Positions 1 through 5,530 of a stretch of 28,997 nucleotides of DNA are shown piece by piece. Under the pieces are notes generated by a model that did not search any database, had not been told where the DNA came from, and worked only from the letters and a program-made list of their open reading frames with translations. The DNA comes from a virus. Position 1 is the stretch's first letter, and every line of letters begins with the position of its first letter. The position numbers were made by a program, and so were the translations under genes. The DNA lies in IMG/VR virus record IMGVR_UViG_3300025131_000294, positions 1 through 28,997 of that record, one strand, 5' to 3'.

Positions 1-105
1 AGGGCATTAGAACCAATAGAGTTAGATTATACTAATTTGAATGATAAGTTAGATATTGTAAAAGATGATTATCAACCAGAAATGACGGAATATGGTTGGC
101 AATAA
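1..105 (+). CDS. C-terminal end of an unknown protein (partial)
   Basis: An open frame runs in from the left edge and stops with TAA at 103-105, giving the last 34 residues, which end in EYGWQ. The fragment is acidic and contains no motif I recognise. It is the only evidence for the upstream gene. Its coding frame is clean and it is followed directly by an AT-rich intergenic stretch, so I take it as the real end of a gene and not as noise. No function can be assigned. Confidence 0.55.
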   Translation, partial: RALEPIELDYTNLNDKLDIVKDDYQPEMTEYGWQ

Positions 106-140
106 ATTAAAAAAAACCATTGTTTTGAGATTTTTATATA

Positions 141-155
141 TATTTATATATGAAT
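141..155 (+). promoter_or_regulatory. Candidate phage late promoter (TATTTATATATGAAT)
   Basis: The motif TATTTATATATGAAT lies just before the structured non-coding stretch and the DUF2283 gene. The same or nearly the same motif is found at 8463 and 27902, each shortly upstream of a gene start, and a looser version lies at 13244. It differs from the TTGACT/TATATT promoters elsewhere in the window. A gp55-like late sigma factor is encoded at 27127-27819, so a late promoter role is a reasonable inference, not shown. Confidence 0.35.
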
Positions 156-177
156 GATTTTTGAAATAAAGAAATGG

Positions 178-480
178 TAGTCGGTTAGGATGTTAAGACA
201 TCACTGCTCGTTTTTAACAAAATGTCTGGAGCCGACTAACAGTTACATTAACCCAAATTCAGCACCCAAACTTAAACTGAATAAAAGACAACAGGGATAG
301 TGGAGTGATAATCAAACCATTACGATTTCGGTGGGTTTAGAAATAATTAGATGAAATCATACGATGGGATTATCATGAAACTATCAACAGAATTTAAATT
401 GGTCAATCAGCACTTAAACTATTAAAAGACAGATCGGCTTTCGTATTCGACCACAGAAATGACTTTGTACGGAGGCCATA
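178..480 (+). ncRNA. Structured non-coding stretch, possible RNA with a pseudoknot
   Basis: About 390 bases separate the first gene from the next, and the middle is rich in complementary segments. TAGTCGG (178-184) pairs with CCGACTA (232-238). Inside it, TGTTA(A) at 191-196 can pair with TTAACA at 214-219, and GACAT at 197-201 with ATGTC at 222-226. That order gives an H-type pseudoknot; a competing hairpin GATGT/ACATC (189-202) is also possible. Further on, TGATAATC (306-313) pairs with GATTATCA (368-375). A loosely repeated segment (TCAGCAC...AAACT...AAAAGAC) occurs near 259 and 400. It matches no riboswitch or RNA family that I recognise. It could be a leader of the DUF2283 gene or a free RNA. 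Confidence 0.4.
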
Positions 481-498
481 AAATTAAATAGGTATCAA

Positions 499-726
499 AT
501 GATAACATATGATAAGATAAACGGATTACTTTATATATCATTCCAACATCAAGAGTTAGAAGAAGAACAAAAAATTAAATCAATAGAAATTGATGAAGGA
601 CTTTTTGTGGATTATGATGAAGTAAATAAACAAGTGGTAGGTATCGAATTGGTAGATACAGAAAGAGCAAAATATCTACATGAAGCTATTGTTAATTTTC
701 AAGAACATGAATATATCCATGAATGA
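499..726 (+). CDS. DUF2283-like small protein
   Basis: This 75-residue protein resembles the DUF2283 family, whose members are short and contain a YD-x-LYI start and a VDYDE..K.VGIEI..A core. Here residues 4-14 read YDKINGLLYIS and residues 37-52 read VDYDEVNKQVVGIELV. The biochemical role of the family is not known; it is common in small accessory operons and sometimes near toxin-antitoxin genes. The ATG at 499 is preceded by only a weak AGG at 490. The gene follows the structured stretch at 178-480, which may be its leader. Confidence 0.7.
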   Translation: MITYDKINGLLYISFQHQELEEEQKIKSIEIDEGLFVDYDEVNKQVVGIELVDTERAKYLHEAIVNFQEHEYIHE

Positions 727-759
727 GATAAAATTAATAAAAATAAAGAGGAATTATAA

Positions 760-990
760 ATGGCATATCAATTAAATTTATTTGGTGGTGAGGATTATAT
801 TGGGGAAGTTGATGCAAGAGAAACTTGGGTATGTTCCATATGTGGAAAAAATACATATGATGTTGATTGTGATTATATAGGTTCAGGCACAAATCATCTT
901 GGATGTGAGTTAGAACAAGAAATGAATGATACACCTAATGACATGGAATTCGGTGGCAAAGTTAGAAATTTAACAATAAATTTGAACTAG
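760..990 (+). CDS. Small cysteine-rich (probable zinc-binding) protein
   Basis: A 76-residue protein with a CSICGKNTYDVDC segment followed by HLGCE (residues 25-51), a pattern of four cysteines and one histidine that suggests a single zinc site. The N-terminus (MAYQLNLFGGEDY) and the rest give no family match that I know. A good ribosome site, AGAGGA, lies at the right distance from the ATG. It sits 33 bases after the DUF2283 gene and probably belongs to the same transcript. Confidence 0.6.
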   Translation: MAYQLNLFGGEDYIGEVDARETWVCSICGKNTYDVDCDYIGSGTNHLGCELEQEMNDTPNDMEFGGKVRNLTINLN

Positions 991-1061
991 ATACATTTTT
1001 TAGTGACTTCATATACATAATAAAAAAGTAGTAAGGAAAAATTTTGAAGAAAGGAATATAT

Positions 1062-1343
1062 ATGAATCAAGATACCAAAGATGTTGATAATCCCAAATAC
1101 AAATCAAAAAAATCACCAAAACCTAAAATATGTAAAAAATGTGGACTAAATCTTAACTCTAAACATACTAAAAAATATAAACTTAATAAAAATAATAAAA
1201 AACACATAGTATGGACCAAAGAATATTGCGATGACCACGAAATTAAATATCCAAACCATAAAGTAAAACCAATATGGTGTGACGAATGTGGATACTTTGT
1301 TAAATATCTTGCCAATATCATAGATAAAAAACAAATCAAATGA
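1062..1343 (+). CDS. Small lysine-rich protein with two zinc knuckles
   Basis: A 93-residue basic protein carrying CKKCG near residue 25 and CDECG near residue 77, with a lone Cys and a CDDH segment in between. The paired CxxC motifs suggest a zinc ribbon. I place the start at the ATG at 1062, which follows AAAGGA; an in-frame TTG at 1044 would add six residues and also has an AAGG before it. Its stop overlaps the start of the HNH nuclease gene (ATGA at 1340-1343), so the two are translationally coupled. Function unknown. Confidence 0.55.
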   Translation: MNQDTKDVDNPKYKSKKSPKPKICKKCGLNLNSKHTKKYKLNKNNKKHIVWTKEYCDDHEIKYPNHKVKPIWCDECGYFVKYLANIIDKKQIK

Positions 1344-1666
1344 AATATAAAACTAAACCAAGATATACAACATCAAAATCCGAACTCAAATATAAGACTT
1401 GGCGTAAAAATGTGTTCGAACTTAATAAAGGTAAACATGGTTTAAACAAACACTACACATGTATGAAATGTAAACTTAAAAGAAAAACAACACGAATACT
1501 ACACGCCCATCATATCAAATCGTGGGATAAATTTCCACAAGATAGATATGATAGAGATAACGGAGTCGTAATGTGTAAAAAATGCCACTATAAGTTTCAT
1601 AAAAAATATCAATTTGAAGCACTTGAAAAACCAGAACTCTTAAATGAATATTTAAAGGATAAATGA
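1340..1666 (+). CDS. HNH endonuclease
   Basis: A 108-residue protein with a clear HNH nuclease motif: CMKCKL, then HAHHIKSWDKFP, then RYDRDNGVVMCKKCHYKFH (residues 41-89). The two CxxC pairs bind the structural zinc, and the His-His, Asn and final His form the beta-beta-alpha metal active site. Small HNH proteins like this in phages are either free-standing homing nucleases or packaging-associated nicking enzymes; there is no terminase nearby, so homing or general DNA cleavage is more likely. It overlaps both neighbours by four bases. Confidence 0.85.
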   Translation: MKYKTKPRYTTSKSELKYKTWRKNVFELNKGKHGLNKHYTCMKCKLKRKTTRILHAHHIKSWDKFPQDRYDRDNGVVMCKKCHYKFHKKYQFEALEKPELLNEYLKDK

Positions 1667-1809
1667 TGATAACAATTTATATAACAATAGCCTTCTTGTT
1701 AGGTATAACAATAGGAATACTAATCAAAACATACAATAATAATAAATTAAATATAGATGATGATGAAGACCTAACCCATGAATCGGTGGAAGACACTTGG
1801 ACGGAATGA
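1663..1809 (+). CDS. Tiny single-span membrane protein
   Basis: A 48-residue frame (MMITIYITIAFLLGITIGIL...) starts inside the stop of the HNH gene (ATGATG at 1663) and ends with TGA at 1807. Residues 2-20 form a hydrophobic membrane segment; the rest is acidic (DDDEDLTHESVEDTWTE). The end overlaps the next tiny gene by ATGA. No family is recognised. The tight overlaps on both sides are the main reason to believe it is a gene. Confidence 0.5.
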   Translation: MMITIYITIAFLLGITIGILIKTYNNNKLNIDDDEDLTHESVEDTWTE

Positions 1810-1916
1810 TGCCATATATAGAACCAGATTTGGTGATGAATGCACTAATATTTATAATATCAGTGATATTTATTGCATCAGTTATGCACGGTGTAATAAC
1901 AAATAAATGGGATTAA
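1806..1916 (+). CDS. Tiny single-span membrane protein
   Basis: A 36-residue frame starts at ATGATG (1806) overlapping the previous stop and ends with TAA at 1914. Residues 10-31 (VMNALIFIISVIFIASVMHGV) are a hydrophobic membrane span. It follows another tiny membrane protein, a layout reminiscent of phage lysis or host-takeover micro-genes, but there is no motif to support either idea. Confidence 0.45.
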   Translation: MMPYIEPDLVMNALIFIISVIFIASVMHGVITNKWD

Positions 1917-1932
1917 AAATAAGGAATATAAT

Positions 1933-2319
1933 ATGATGATAAAAAAACTAATGCTAACTTTAACTCTTCTAATATTTTTAACATCAATGTCATTCGGTGG
2001 AATTCGGTGGAATGTACATGTCAATGTAAATGATGCGTTGTGTAACTTGAATAGAGTTCACTTGAACCATCACATCTCTTACATGAGAGGTATTGGCTAT
2101 TGTTGTTCAAAACGATATTGTTCTCACAACACATATGGCAATCAAATATTATTAAGACAAATATACCTCAATTCACTACATAACAAAAAGTTTAATAAGA
2201 AATCCAATGAACAGATTATGGAAGATATTGAACAATTGTATGTACTATATCAAGAAGGTATAATCACCAAAAAAGAATATGATGATGCTAAAAAAGCATT
2301 GTTGAATGAATTAAAATAA
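1933..2319 (+). CDS. Secreted protein with C-terminal SHOCT-like domain
   Basis: The 128-residue product begins with a signal peptide (MMIKKLMLTLTLLIFLTSMSFGG; cleavage probably after residue 22). The mature part has a cysteine- and histidine-rich middle (CCSKRYCSHN near residues 56-65). The last 30 residues, with IEQLYVLYQEGIITKKEYD and a KKALL tail, match the SHOCT pattern (short C-terminal helical hairpin, often oligomerising). AAGGAAT precedes the ATGATG start. SHOCT domains occur on many membrane or exported proteins of unknown role, so the function is open. Confidence 0.65.
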   Translation: MMIKKLMLTLTLLIFLTSMSFGGIRWNVHVNVNDALCNLNRVHLNHHISYMRGIGYCCSKRYCSHNTYGNQILLRQIYLNSLHNKKFNKKSNEQIMEDIEQLYVLYQEGIITKKEYDDAKKALLNELK

Positions 2320-2342
2320 ATCTGCTACAATAAAGGTAAATA

Positions 2343-2642
2343 ATGTCAAAAACAATACAAAATGTAGGTGAATGGTTTACAGAACCATTTAATATGAAAA
2401 TGATAATAGGTGTGTGTTATACAACATTATTTATTATCTTATGTCAGAATTTGACACATAACCAATTAATGACATCTCTAACACTAATTATCATAACAAG
2501 TATATTTATTAATTTACTTGGTATAGGTAAAGGATTCTATCTCAGTTTTGCTATGTTATCAACAAAAAATAAACATAAAATACTAAATATGATGAATAAT
2601 CTAGAACAACTTCACAATTGTGAAGAAGATGATGATGAATAA
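2343..2642 (+). CDS. Two-span membrane protein
   Basis: A 99-residue protein with two hydrophobic segments, about residues 19-37 (MIIGVCYTTLFIILCQNLT) and 42-70, followed by a polar tail ending in CEEDDDE. No family is recognised. It lies 23 bases after the SHOCT protein gene, with AAAGG before the ATG, and its end overlaps the next small gene, so it belongs to the same operon. Confidence 0.55.
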   Translation: MSKTIQNVGEWFTEPFNMKMIIGVCYTTLFIILCQNLTHNQLMTSLTLIIITSIFINLLGIGKGFYLSFAMLSTKNKHKILNMMNNLEQLHNCEEDDDE

Positions 2643-2784
2643 ACATATTATATTTGGATTATGGTTGACATTGATTATCAGTTGGAATTACATATATGAC
2701 ACAGCAACACCACTTGAAGATTGTACAGTTGCTATATGTCTATCTCTACTTGTAAAATCATTGGAAAAAAGATTTGATGAATAA
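2635..2784 (+). CDS. Tiny membrane protein
   Basis: A 49-residue frame from ATG 2635 (or the adjacent in-frame ATG 2632) to TAA at 2782. Residues 4-18 (HIIFGLWLTLIISWN) form one membrane span and a second weaker apolar stretch is seen at VAICLSLLV. It overlaps the preceding stop and the following HAD gene start, which supports a coupled operon. Function unknown. Confidence 0.45.
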   Translation: MNKHIIFGLWLTLIISWNYIYDTATPLEDCTVAICLSLLVKSLEKRFDE

Positions 2785-3406
2785 ACCAAAAACAATATTT
2801 TGTGATATCGATGGTACATTATGTAAGTATCCTTATACAGAAGAAATGAGCGGTTATGATTTTGATAATAAAATTATGAAACCACTACCAGGCACATTAA
2901 AACAATTATGGAATTGGGATAAAGCTGGTCATATGATTATTCTAACTACTGGCAGAAAAGAAAGTATGAGAAAATCTACAGAAAGACAGTTAAGAGAAGC
3001 AGGCATCATTTATGATAAACTTATAATGGGCATTGGTGGTGGCACACGAGTTTTGATAAATGACCTAAAACCACATAGAAAATGTGACACAGCAATAGCA
3101 ATAAATTTAAAAAGAGATACAGGAATTAGCGGTATCTCAAATATTGACAGTATGAGCTCATACTGGATGCATCGAAGAAAAAATTTGATGAATAAACATG
3201 ATAAAGCACTATTCAGATATGACAATGTCATAAACGAAACTTATAAGATAAAGTATGGGGCATTACTCTGTAGTGAGTGTAAAGCCGTCTTAAAGGAAGG
3301 ATTTAGATTTTCTGATGAAGAGATATCAGCTATAAAAGATGAAAGTAATATGGAAGCACAATATTGTGATAAGTGTGTCGATGATGAAAATAGCAAAAAA
3401 AAGTAA
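2777..3406 (+). CDS. HAD-superfamily phosphatase with C-terminal zinc ribbon
   Basis: A 209-residue protein. Residues 7-15 (IFCDIDGTL) are HAD motif I, with Asp10 as nucleophile and Asp12 as acid/base. ILTTGR near residue 55 is motif II, and the LINDLKP stretch near 95 provides the acidic motif IV region. It lacks a large cap, which fits small HAD phosphatases or PNKP-like 3'-phosphatases. An added C-terminal part (from about residue 120) carries CSEC and CDKC, a likely zinc ribbon, which could bind nucleic acid. I chose ATG 2777; a TTG three bases upstream adds one residue. Substrate unknown. Confidence 0.7.
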   Translation: MNKPKTIFCDIDGTLCKYPYTEEMSGYDFDNKIMKPLPGTLKQLWNWDKAGHMIILTTGRKESMRKSTERQLREAGIIYDKLIMGIGGGTRVLINDLKPHRKCDTAIAINLKRDTGISGISNIDSMSSYWMHRRKNLMNKHDKALFRYDNVINETYKIKYGALLCSECKAVLKEGFRFSDEEISAIKDESNMEAQYCDKCVDDENSKKK

Positions 3407-3494
3407 AGAAAAACCCTGTAATATACATACTAAAAGATGGGGATGGCTTTATAGATTAATAAGAAAATTGAAAAGTTATTATGCCAAAATGTGA
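3381..3494 (+). CDS. Possible tiny basic peptide
   Basis: A 37-residue frame starts at ATGATG (3381) within the end of the HAD gene and stops at 3492-3494, just after the start of the HNH gene. It is very basic and aromatic (KRWGWLYRLIRKLKSYY). No ribosome site is evident. It fills the 74-base gap between two genes and overlaps both, which is suggestive but not decisive. Confidence 0.25.
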   Translation: MMKIAKKSKEKPCNIHTKRWGWLYRLIRKLKSYYAKM

Positions 3495-3786
3495 ATTCCC
3501 ATATTGTAACTATGAAACTCATCACAGAAGCCAAATACATAAACATCATATTATACCTGTAGAAAATGGTGGATCTGATAGAAAATCTAATACAATACTT
3601 TTATGTCCTACTCATCATACTAAAATTTATATACCTAATGCCACTAAAGGTATTCACACTATTAAAGGTGATGATTCTATTATAATATTAGGATGGTTAA
3701 GTTCAACTAAAGGCATGTTATTAGAATATATGGACAATGATGAAAACATACATTATTATGACAAAGTTAATAAAACTGTGATTTGA
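3481..3786 (+). CDS. HNH endonuclease
   Basis: A 101-residue protein with an N-terminal CEFPYC zinc pair, then HKHHIIPVENGGSDRKSNTILLCPTHHTKIY (residues 21-51), a textbook HNH motif with conserved His-His, Asn and His-His. The remaining 50 residues may form a small DNA-binding or accessory part. Residues 28-37 (ENGGSDRKSN) match the loop seen in compact HNH nucleases. Probably a free-standing phage nuclease. The ribosome site is weak. A 386-base non-coding stretch follows. Confidence 0.8.
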   Translation: MPKCEFPYCNYETHHRSQIHKHHIIPVENGGSDRKSNTILLCPTHHTKIYIPNATKGIHTIKGDDSIIILGWLSSTKGMLLEYMDNDENIHYYDKVNKTVI

Positions 3787-3824
3787 TATATGTCAGTTGA
3801 TATTAATGTAATGAAACAATGAAT

Positions 3825-3842
3825 GTGGGTTAGTGTGGGTTA
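3825..3842 (+). repeat. Two direct copies of GTGGGTTA
   Basis: GTGGGTTA occurs at 3825-3832 and 3835-3842, one helical turn apart. The stretch lies in the non-coding region that also holds two DnaA boxes, and such phased repeats could bind an initiator or repressor. That role is inference. Confidence 0.4.
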
Positions 3843-3974
3843 AAATGGTGAAAATAACTTAAAATGAATATGTAAAGAATATGAAATGTACTGAAGATAT
3901 AATATGAGGGAGTGAGAGCAATATAATGTGAACACACACAAAAAATTTATTTTTTTAAGCTGGGAGTAAATAAG

Positions 3975-3995
3975 TTATCCACATGGTTATCCACA
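3975..3995 (+). promoter_or_regulatory. Two perfect DnaA boxes; possible replication origin
   Basis: TTATCCACA, the consensus DnaA box, occurs twice as direct copies at 3975-3983 and 3987-3995, 12 bases apart, in a 386-base non-coding region (3787-4172). An AT-rich run (near 3940-3955) lies just upstream and GTGGGTTA repeats lie at 3825-3842. The arrangement looks like an origin or a DnaA-responsive control region. Most T4-like phages do not need DnaA, so this could also serve to bind up host DnaA or to time the promoter at 4098. Confidence 0.6.
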
Positions 3996-4097
3996 TATAA
4001 TACCATAAAAAGTTTGATATTTAACATAATTTGTGTTGATAACTATGTTAATAAGCTCATACTGACAAAAAAACTTACAATTATTAAAGAAAAAGCT

Positions 4098-4127
4098 TGA
4101 CTTATGTTATAAAATAGTTGTATATTA
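4098..4127 (+). promoter_or_regulatory. Promoter, TTGACT-18-TATATT type
   Basis: TTGACT (4098-4103) and TATATT (4122-4127) are 18 bases apart, and the spacer also matches the other promoters of this family in the window, including TTG directly before the -10 box. It would drive the gene at 4173 and the small genes behind it. Confidence 0.75.
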
Positions 4128-4164
4128 TGGCAGTTAATAAAGAGAATAAGAAAGAAATAGGAGT
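4122..4164 (+). repeat. 43-bp direct repeat, copy 1 (contains a mini-ORF)
   Basis: Positions 4122-4164 are identical to 4383-4425. The unit begins with the -10 TATATT of the promoter and ends with the AGGAG ribosome site of the gene at 4173. It encodes a possible short peptide from ATG 4128 (MAVNKENKKEIGVK, stop just before the gene at 4173). It may be a leader or a recombination scar. Confidence 0.7.
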
Positions 4165-4172
4165 TAAATAAA

Positions 4173-4370
4173 ATGACATTGATACAAATGTTAGAACAAG
4201 TATTAGATAGTACTGAGATGGCGTATTCTGAGGCGACTTCTGCTAGGGAGAATATGCCTGATTATAATACCAACGAATCGTCTAGGGATTCGATTAACAA
4301 TACTGAATCTTATCTGGATGATGCTATCGGTGATCTACAGAGCGTAATTAATAAATTGACAGATATTTAG
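4173..4370 (+). CDS. Small acidic helical protein
   Basis: A 65-residue acidic protein rich in Ser, Glu and Asn, with predicted helical heptads at both ends (MTLIQMLEQVLDSTEMAY and YLDDAIGDLQSVINKL). No family recognised. The ribosome site AGGAG (4160-4164) is part of the 43-bp repeat, whose second copy starts shortly after this gene; so the gene is exactly framed by the repeat. Its codon use is richer in GCG/TCG/CGG-type codons than most neighbours (for example ATGGCG, GAGGCG, AATCGTC). Confidence 0.55.
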   Translation: MTLIQMLEQVLDSTEMAYSEATSARENMPDYNTNESSRDSINNTESYLDDAIGDLQSVINKLTDI

Positions 4371-4382
4371 AAGAGGGGGTTA

Positions 4383-4425
4383 TATATTATGGCAGTTAAT
4401 AAAGAGAATAAGAAAGAAATAGGAG
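4383..4425 (+). repeat. 43-bp direct repeat, copy 2
   Basis: Identical to 4122-4164. Here it is preceded by a strong AGGGGG ribosome site, so the embedded ATG at 4389 could express a 13-residue peptide (MAVNKENKKEIGE). The -35 box is missing, so this copy is not a complete promoter. Downstream, TCAC-TTCG-GTGA (4446-4457) is a tight UUCG-loop hairpin. Confidence 0.7.
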
Positions 4426-4512
4426 AATAACTAAAATTATTAGTATCACTTCGGTGAGTGACATTAAATTATTAGGTTAAAGTGTTAAATAAGTTAAAAA
4501 AATAAGGAAGAT

Positions 4513-4752
4513 ATGATTAAGAATATAAATTACATATTAGAAAACAACGATATATCTGTCAGAATAGGTAGTAATTGGTACGTACTTGATGAAATAGGTC
4601 CTATAGAAGAGGATACATTTCCTATACTTGTATCAGATGAGGATGGTGGTGAGCATGAATTTGAGATGGCTGATATAGATGATTTTGATCCGATGTTTAA
4701 AATATTTAAAGATATGCAACTGGATGATAATATGTTAGTGGGTTTTGCATAG
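4513..4752 (+). CDS. Acidic small protein of unknown function
   Basis: A 79-residue, strongly acidic protein (about one third Asp and Glu) with a beta-rich look (ISVRIGSNWYVLDEIG, FPILVSDEDGGEHEFEM). It could be a DNA-mimic-type inhibitor because of its charge, but there is no specific motif. AAGGA precedes the ATG at 4513. It is followed at two bases by a tiny membrane protein gene. Confidence 0.55.
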   Translation: MIKNINYILENNDISVRIGSNWYVLDEIGPIEEDTFPILVSDEDGGEHEFEMADIDDFDPMFKIFKDMQLDDNMLVGFA

Positions 4753-4754
4753 AT

Positions 4755-4886
4755 ATGTGGGATGTAGTAATGATATTAATTAATATATGGTTAATAATAT
4801 TCTTTATATGTGCTATACCAGTGACGATATACATATTGATCAAGTGGTTTATCACTAATTTTAAGAATAATATTCACGATTTTTAA
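4755..4886 (+). CDS. Tiny membrane protein
   Basis: A 43-residue frame from ATG 4755 to TAA 4884. Residues 5-31 (VMILINIWLIIFFICAIPVTIYILIKW) form one long or two short membrane spans, followed by a short basic tail. It is the last gene before the stable-RNA promoter at 4896. No family recognised. Confidence 0.45.
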   Translation: MWDVVMILINIWLIIFFICAIPVTIYILIKWFITNFKNNIHDF

Positions 4887-4895
4887 AGAAAGTAC

Positions 4896-4925
4896 TTGAC
4901 TCATGTTATAAAATAGTTGTATATT
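4896..4925 (+). promoter_or_regulatory. Promoter of the tRNA-Gly/tRNA-Glu operon
   Basis: TTGACT (4896-4901), 18-base spacer, TATATT (4920-4925), nearly identical to the promoter at 4098. The first downstream feature is the tRNA-Gly at 4942, and the next terminator is at 5396, so the transcript would be entirely non-coding. Confidence 0.8.
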
Positions 4926-4941
4926 GCATAAGTTAAGATTT

Positions 4942-5013
4942 GCGGTGTAGGTATCAAGAGAGATACGGCGGATTTCCAATTCGCAGAGTGTGGGGCAGTT
5001 CCATAACACCGCT
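4942..5013 (+). tRNA. tRNA-Gly (TCC) with non-canonical D and T loops
   Basis: A 72-base cloverleaf folds perfectly. The acceptor GCGGTGT/ACACCGC (7 pairs) carries T73. The D stem is GTATC/GATAC with loop AAGAGA. The anticodon stem GCGGA/TTCGC has loop TTTCCAA, giving anticodon TCC (4975-4977). The variable region is AGAG, and the T stem TGTGG/CCATA has loop GGCAGTT. Glycyl-tRNA synthetase identity features (G1-C72, C2-G71, C35, C36, T73) are all present. However, the D loop lacks the GG pair and the T loop lacks the TTC element needed for the normal elbow. No CCA is encoded. This resembles, by feature, the elbow-less tRNA-Gly species known from staphylococci that escape EF-Tu. Confidence 0.75.
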
Positions 5014-5277
5014 CACAGATCAGAGGTGAAACTGATATAAGGCCTTTCCAGATCGATAACCGGTATGAAATCTATTAAAGGTTAATATGTCATTACAAGT
5101 GGGAAGCTAACGGCGATAATATCATATGGCGGCGGAAACGATTGGATGACAAAGGTTATTTATAAGGGTTATAGAGGCATTCAGTTTCCCTCTCCACTAT
5201 TATAGGTTTCTATACGATAGTTGTAATGATAAGGTGAGCATTAGATTGCTTATAAAGAAAACCTTACCCCTATAGTA
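5014..5277 (+). ncRNA. Structured RNA between tRNA-Gly and tRNA-Glu
   Basis: These 264 bases contain no gene but can fold extensively. TCATTACAA (5090-5098) pairs with TTGTAATGA (5221-5229), closing a domain of about 140 bases. Inside, GTGG (5099-5102) pairs with CCAC (5194-5197), AGAGG (5173-5177) with CCTCT (5189-5193), and ACTAT-TATAG with CTATA-ATAGT (5196-5221). ATCAG/CTGAT near 5021-5038 and TAAGGT/ACCTTA near 5231-5268 form smaller flanking stems. G+C is higher than in neighbouring genes. It is flanked by two tRNAs on the same transcript and so is likely released by RNase P. I see no match to RNase P RNA, 6S, SRP RNA or a group I intron core. Confidence 0.5.
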
Positions 5278-5349
5278 AGCCTGTTCGTCTAGTGGTTAGG
5301 ACTCAGGGTTTTCATCTCTGCAACAGGAGTTCGATTCTCCTACGGGCTA
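5278..5349 (+). tRNA. tRNA-Glu (TTC)
   Basis: The acceptor AGCCTGT/ACGGGCT gives seven pairs, with A73 at 5349. The D arm GTCT...GGAC contains GG. The anticodon stem CAGGG/CTCTG encloses loop TTTTCAT with anticodon TTC. The T arm AGGAG-TTCGATT-CTCCT is standard. CCA is not encoded. Unlike the tRNA-Gly upstream, it has ordinary loops. Confidence 0.93.
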
Positions 5350-5360
5350 CTATTAACAGT

Positions 5361-5434
5361 TGAAGGTTTTTATTCCTTTCTACCTTCATCTGGTGGGCCG
5401 GTAGTTTAACTCCTTTTCTGCCGGCCACTTTATT
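5361..5434 (+). terminator. Double hairpin terminator of the tRNA operon
   Basis: A first hairpin pairs TGAAGGT (5361-5367) with ACCTTCA (5382-5388). A second, stronger one pairs GGCCGGTAG (5396-5404) with CTGCCGGCC (5418-5426), 9 pairs with one G-T, followed by ACTTTATTTTTATT. It ends the tRNA-Gly/tRNA-Glu transcript just before the next promoter. Confidence 0.8.
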
Positions 5435-5460
5435 TTTATTTAAAAAAGTGAAAAAAAGAC

Positions 5461-5490
5461 TTGACTCGTATTATAAAAATGTTGTATATT
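5461..5490 (+). promoter_or_regulatory. Promoter, TTGACT-18-TATATT type
   Basis: TTGACT (5461-5466) and TATATT (5485-5490), 18 bases apart; the spacer is identical to that at 10306. It drives the AAA+ ATPase gene at 5531. Confidence 0.8.
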
Positions 5491-5530
5491 ACAGTGTAAG
5501 TTAAATGATAAAAAAAGGAAATTCAGAAAT

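Noticed and set aside
178-238. A truncated tRNA in the first non-coding stretch
   Set aside because: The 7-pair end helix and a D-like hairpin exist, but there is no anticodon arm; the pseudoknot reading fits better.
5014-5277. RNase P RNA, 6S RNA or group I intron
   Set aside because: I could not find the conserved core sequences of any of these, and the flanking tRNAs are intact on their own.
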